A stretch of DNA of 64,000 bases from Macrostomum hystrix (Eukaryota > Platyhelminthes > Macrostomidae), in the NCBI GenBank assembly GCA_950097015.1, contig CATNEN010000003.1, positions 5,751,501 to 5,815,500 on the forward strand, written 5' to 3'. The notes under the pieces are model-generated. The model had not been told where the DNA came from, ran no database searches, and saw nothing but the letters and a program-made list of their open reading frames with translations. The translations under genes and the position numbers were made by a program. Positions 60,695 through 64,000 of this stretch are shown one piece after another. Numbering within the stretch: the stretch's first letter is position 1; each line of letters opens with the position of its first letter.

Positions 60695-63600
60695 ATGACG
60701 AGTAGCCTAAGCTTTTTGCAACTGTTGCTTGGTGAGCCTGAGTCAAACAATGAAGCAACTGCCGCCAAGCCCAAGCCAAGAGCCGGAAAGCTCTACCTGT
60801 GCCCATTCGATGGGTGCACTAAGCCCATCAGCAATTCTCGACTGAGCCAGCATGTGCGCAAGAAGCACACGAAGAAGCTGGAGAAGCTGGCCTTGGACGG
60901 CGCGCTGTCCGATGATGAAGCTCGCAAGACCATTGTGGCAGCCATCAAGCTCCACACGCAGAACTTGACTGCTGGGCCGCTGCTCACAACAGTGAAGGCC
61001 TGCCGCTTTTGCGGAATCCACTTCAGCAATTCCGAGCTGCTGAACGCGCACGTCCGCAGGCAACATGCTGCCGAGAGAAGTGCTCAGCAAGCTGCTGAGA
61101 AGGAAGCTGTCATTCAACAGATTCGGCAGCTCAAGAAGCAGGCTCCAGCAGATCACGCCTCATCGGAGGTCATTGATGACTTGTGCATATACTGGAGGAG
61201 CTTCGATGGCGGCCGCTACAAGCCGTCCACCATCAGGCAGATGCGGTGCTACCTCTCTCGTCTGATGCGCCTGCTCGATGTCCCCACAATCGAGGAGCTG
61301 GTAGCCGAGGACAAGCGAGACGACATCAGCGACTACCTCGGTAATCTGTCCTACTGCATCCTCAAGCAGACAGTGTCGGCTCTGGTGAAGGTTGGCAGCT
61401 TCTTGTCCAAGCGGCGGCGCCAGCGCCTGTCAGAAGCCGGCTCACTGGAACAGCTGCATTCGTTCAGGGAGTCCACCGCTGACTGGACCAAGAGCTCCCT
61501 CAGGCTACGCGATGAATATCGCGCAATCCTCGCTGACAAGCAGGAGGACGAACTCCTGACGGCAGTCGAGGTTTTGGAAGTATTCGCCATGCACAAGCAA
61601 GTCCTGCAAATGGCGCGAGAGTGCAAGGACAGCAAGAAGCGAAGGTAAGTTTTGCGTTTCTTCTTTCATCTCAGTGTATTTTAGTCAGTGAAGGAGCTGC
61701 AAATAATATCACCTGTCCTGCACATCGGATCACAAATTATTCACACAAAATATTTATAACTAAACCATTCAATGGGCTGCTACTCCATTCAGGGCCCGCT
61801 ATTCCCTTTCTGACCATTTAATTCAGAGCTCATATTTTGAAAAAAAAAAATATCTGGCCAGACCTCAGATTTCGGGCTTTCGGGCCGGGCCATATTTCCT
61901 CATTTTTGGTCTTGGCCTGGATATTTCTTCTTTCCGGCGCATTAACCTGTTTCACAATATGCTTCCCAATCTTGTCACAATACTTAGGACTCTGGGCATG
62001 TTGGCAATTGGCATGACCATTTGCTTCGGCGATGGAAATGCCAACCGGCAAGATGTCGCCACCGAGTGCAAGGTCAGCGATGTGAAAAAGTGGCTTCAAC
62101 GCCCCACTGGCCTGCTGCTGGTTGCCGACCACAAGTCTTCAGCATCTCACGGCTCTGCTGCAGCCAGTCTGGCGCCAGTCTGCGACCTCGCCATCGAGGC
62201 ATTGAAGCTTCGCTTCGCGCAGCGGCCGGGCGACGAGGAACGGGCATTTATCTACCCGTATGGCAGCTTCGACCGCCTCTTTGCGGTCCACCGCACCCAC
62301 TACTCGCCTCTCCTGAAACGGGTGACGGCGACTAAATTCCGCAAGTGGGTGGAGACACAAGGGCTGGAACGCGCCACCGCAGATGAGCAGCGCAGGCTGG
62401 CTGACCACCTGCTTCACTCAGAAGGTGTGCAGCGGCGTCATTATCAGGTAAACAATCATAGAAGCATTTTTCTTTCTCATGAAATGAACGACATGAGATA
62501 CTTGTATGTTTGAGAACGAATAAGGAATGAATGAGAATGAGAATGTAGGATATTTGCATGGAAATTTTATTGTACATTAATAGTATAAGGAAATTGAATG
62601 TTCATGTGCACTTTGTTATGTGTAAAGTTCATTGAACTTCTTTTCATCCAATGCAACTTTTCATTATATACAGATTCACACCATGCGGTATCGATCGGAC
62701 AACGGCGAGCTGGCTCGGAGGCTTGTTCAGTCGGGCACTGAGGCTGCTGCTTCGTCCGACATTTTTGAGCCGCCAGCAATGGACGACGAGACGCTGTTGA
62801 AGGAGGCAGCCAGCTTTGCTGCTTTCATCAATGGCGGCGACAGTCATGGTTAGTCATCACGAGTATTAGCATATGCACCCTATTTTTCTCATTGAAAGGG
62901 ATTGTCAGGTAGTAGACAGTGGATTGGAGAAGTAGAACTTGACACTGAAGTCTATTGTTTCATTCTTACATTTTAGAAAATCCATTTTCCTATCCGTATA
63001 GAATACATGAGTATTTGAAATCATAATGTTACAAAAAATTGTTGCTCCACGAAAAAAAAAGCCAGGCCGAGAAGTTCGCTTTGCACAGCCTTTTTTAAAG
63101 TAAAAAGCCAACTGCAAAAGCCAATAGTGCTATCCCTCTCTGTCCACTCTGCCCTCTCCATGCTTCTCCCTCCTCATACTCGTACTTCCCCTGGCTCTCA
63201 GTTTCAGGCTTTATCTCTCTCTCTCATCACTATCCTTCTGTTCTTCATTTTAACTCTCTGCCTGCGGGTGTATTTACATATTGTAGTTCATCTCTGCTTA
63301 ATTCACATTTCTACACTTGTATGCGATTCATATGCCAGTTCACAATATTTGTAATTACAAAGGGTGTCAATTTGAGCGCATATTTCTGCCCTGAGTATCA
63401 GTCTCTGTGTGGCTGCCATTCTATACTCCCTGCATTGAAATCTGTATGGTAGAAACATGTCGCTCAGAAGAGACATTGCTTTACTTTATGATTATAGGAA
63501 ACGCTGGAAACAAACTTATTTAACCCGCTTTGCGGAGGTTGGATAGCACGCTCGATTGCATTTTTCTCATTGCCATTCACAGGAATTCCGTCCGAAATCG

Positions 63601-64000
63601 GAGCAAGCCCGTCCACCGCCGCCACTGCCGCCGATTCGGCTGACTACGCCTTCGCCCCTGCAGAGGACGACTTTGCTGCCGCCGAAGTAGAATTTGCTGC
63701 CGGAACCTGCGTTGTCGATGACTGCAGCGACATGTTCGAGACTTTTGACGCCGAAGTCTTCTTGGCGGCCGATGACTGCGACATCATCGAGCCGATCTGC
63801 TCCACCGGGGTTGGCGCTGCGGCCACGAAGAAGATCGCCGCGCCACAGAAACGCAAGGCGCCCAAGGCAGCGTCGAAGGCAGATGCATCAGCCGCAAAGC
63901 GACGGGCGGTGGCCGCTGAGTTTGCGGCCCAAGATCGCCTGAAAGCGGCATCGACGAAGGCGAAGGCGAGCAGCCGCGCCGCCGTTACCGCCGCCTCTGC
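60695..64000 (+). CDS. C2H2 zinc-finger protein with Crypton-like tyrosine recombinase domain, 3' end beyond window
   Basis: Exons 60695-61644, 61988-62447, 62674-62848, 63583 to the window end; phases agree. Two fingers: C36, C41, H53, H58 and C103, C106, H119, H124. Residues about 155-240 (VIDDLCIYWRSFDGGRYKPS) look like a helical core-binding domain. The C-terminal half fits the tyrosine recombinase fold: GNANRQDVATECKVSDV (Arg I, R337), a Lys in VADHKSSASHG (K366), TKFRKWVETQG (Arg II, R435), LLHSEGVQRRHYQ (H460 and nucleophile Tyr469), then an exon matching the ELARRL continuation seen after this motif in Crypton-derived proteins. The last exon is acidic, then Ala/Lys-rich. The family is known from Crypton transposons and domesticated host genes. 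No terminal repeats or duplicate are visible here, so I infer a domesticated or single-copy derivative. The catalytic call is by eye. Confidence 0.65.
63120..63545. other. intron 3 of the recombinase-like gene
   Basis: Central part of the 62849-63582 intron. CT-rich near 63130-63240; no tandem array, SINE or exon recognised. Confidence 0.5.

Overview
This window is eukaryotic genomic DNA, most likely from a free-living flatworm of the Macrostomum type or a close lophotrochozoan relative. The signs are: genes split by GT-AG introns, GC-rich exons in AT-richer surroundings, tRNA-derived SINEs, a hAT-type MITE, a very heavy load of minisatellites, and a 35-base stretch at 13433-13467 that resembles the Macrostomum spliced leader as I remember it. 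The species call is an inference; the gene models below come from reading frame, splice sites and conserved motifs, and no search was run.

Layout. (1) 1492-12597, + strand: a complete seven-exon TRAF-family ubiquitin ligase (RING, TRAF zinc fingers, coiled coil, MATH). (2) 12598-15530: intergenic, with a tRNA-like SINE head, a SINE, the spliced-leader-like sequence and a 1.35 kb minisatellite. (3) 15531-17073, +: a two-exon rhodopsin-class GPCR. (4) 18465-38777, - strand: a 17-exon membrane adenylyl cyclase homologue of about 2204 residues whose catalytic residues are largely lost and which has a 1000-residue disordered tail ending in a PDZ ligand. (5) 38778-42371: intergenic, a divergent spacer. 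(6) 42372-46013, +: a five-exon Rab34/Rab36-like GTPase ending in a CC prenylation motif. (7) 46014-58000: SINE copies, then about 8 kb of a 23-bp satellite arranged as three repeated blocks. (8) 58000-60694: unknown sequence plus GATA and GA microsatellites. (9) 60695 to the end, +: a zinc-finger protein with a Crypton-like tyrosine recombinase domain, open at the window edge.

The dominant pattern is that introns carry their own private minisatellites. All six TRAF introns, the long introns of the cyclase gene and the last Rab intron each contain one or more tandem arrays, with units of 12-30 bp that differ from intron to intron, while exons and short introns are clean. One array lies inside a hAT MITE with intact 8-bp target duplications, and the same unit also forms the array at the window start, which hints at how such arrays may spread.

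The genes have no obvious shared pathway. TRAF, GPCR, cyclase and Rab34/36 are ordinary signalling and trafficking genes, and the recombinase-like gene is of transposon origin. Most long uninterrupted frames inside arrays are artefacts of stop-free repeat units.
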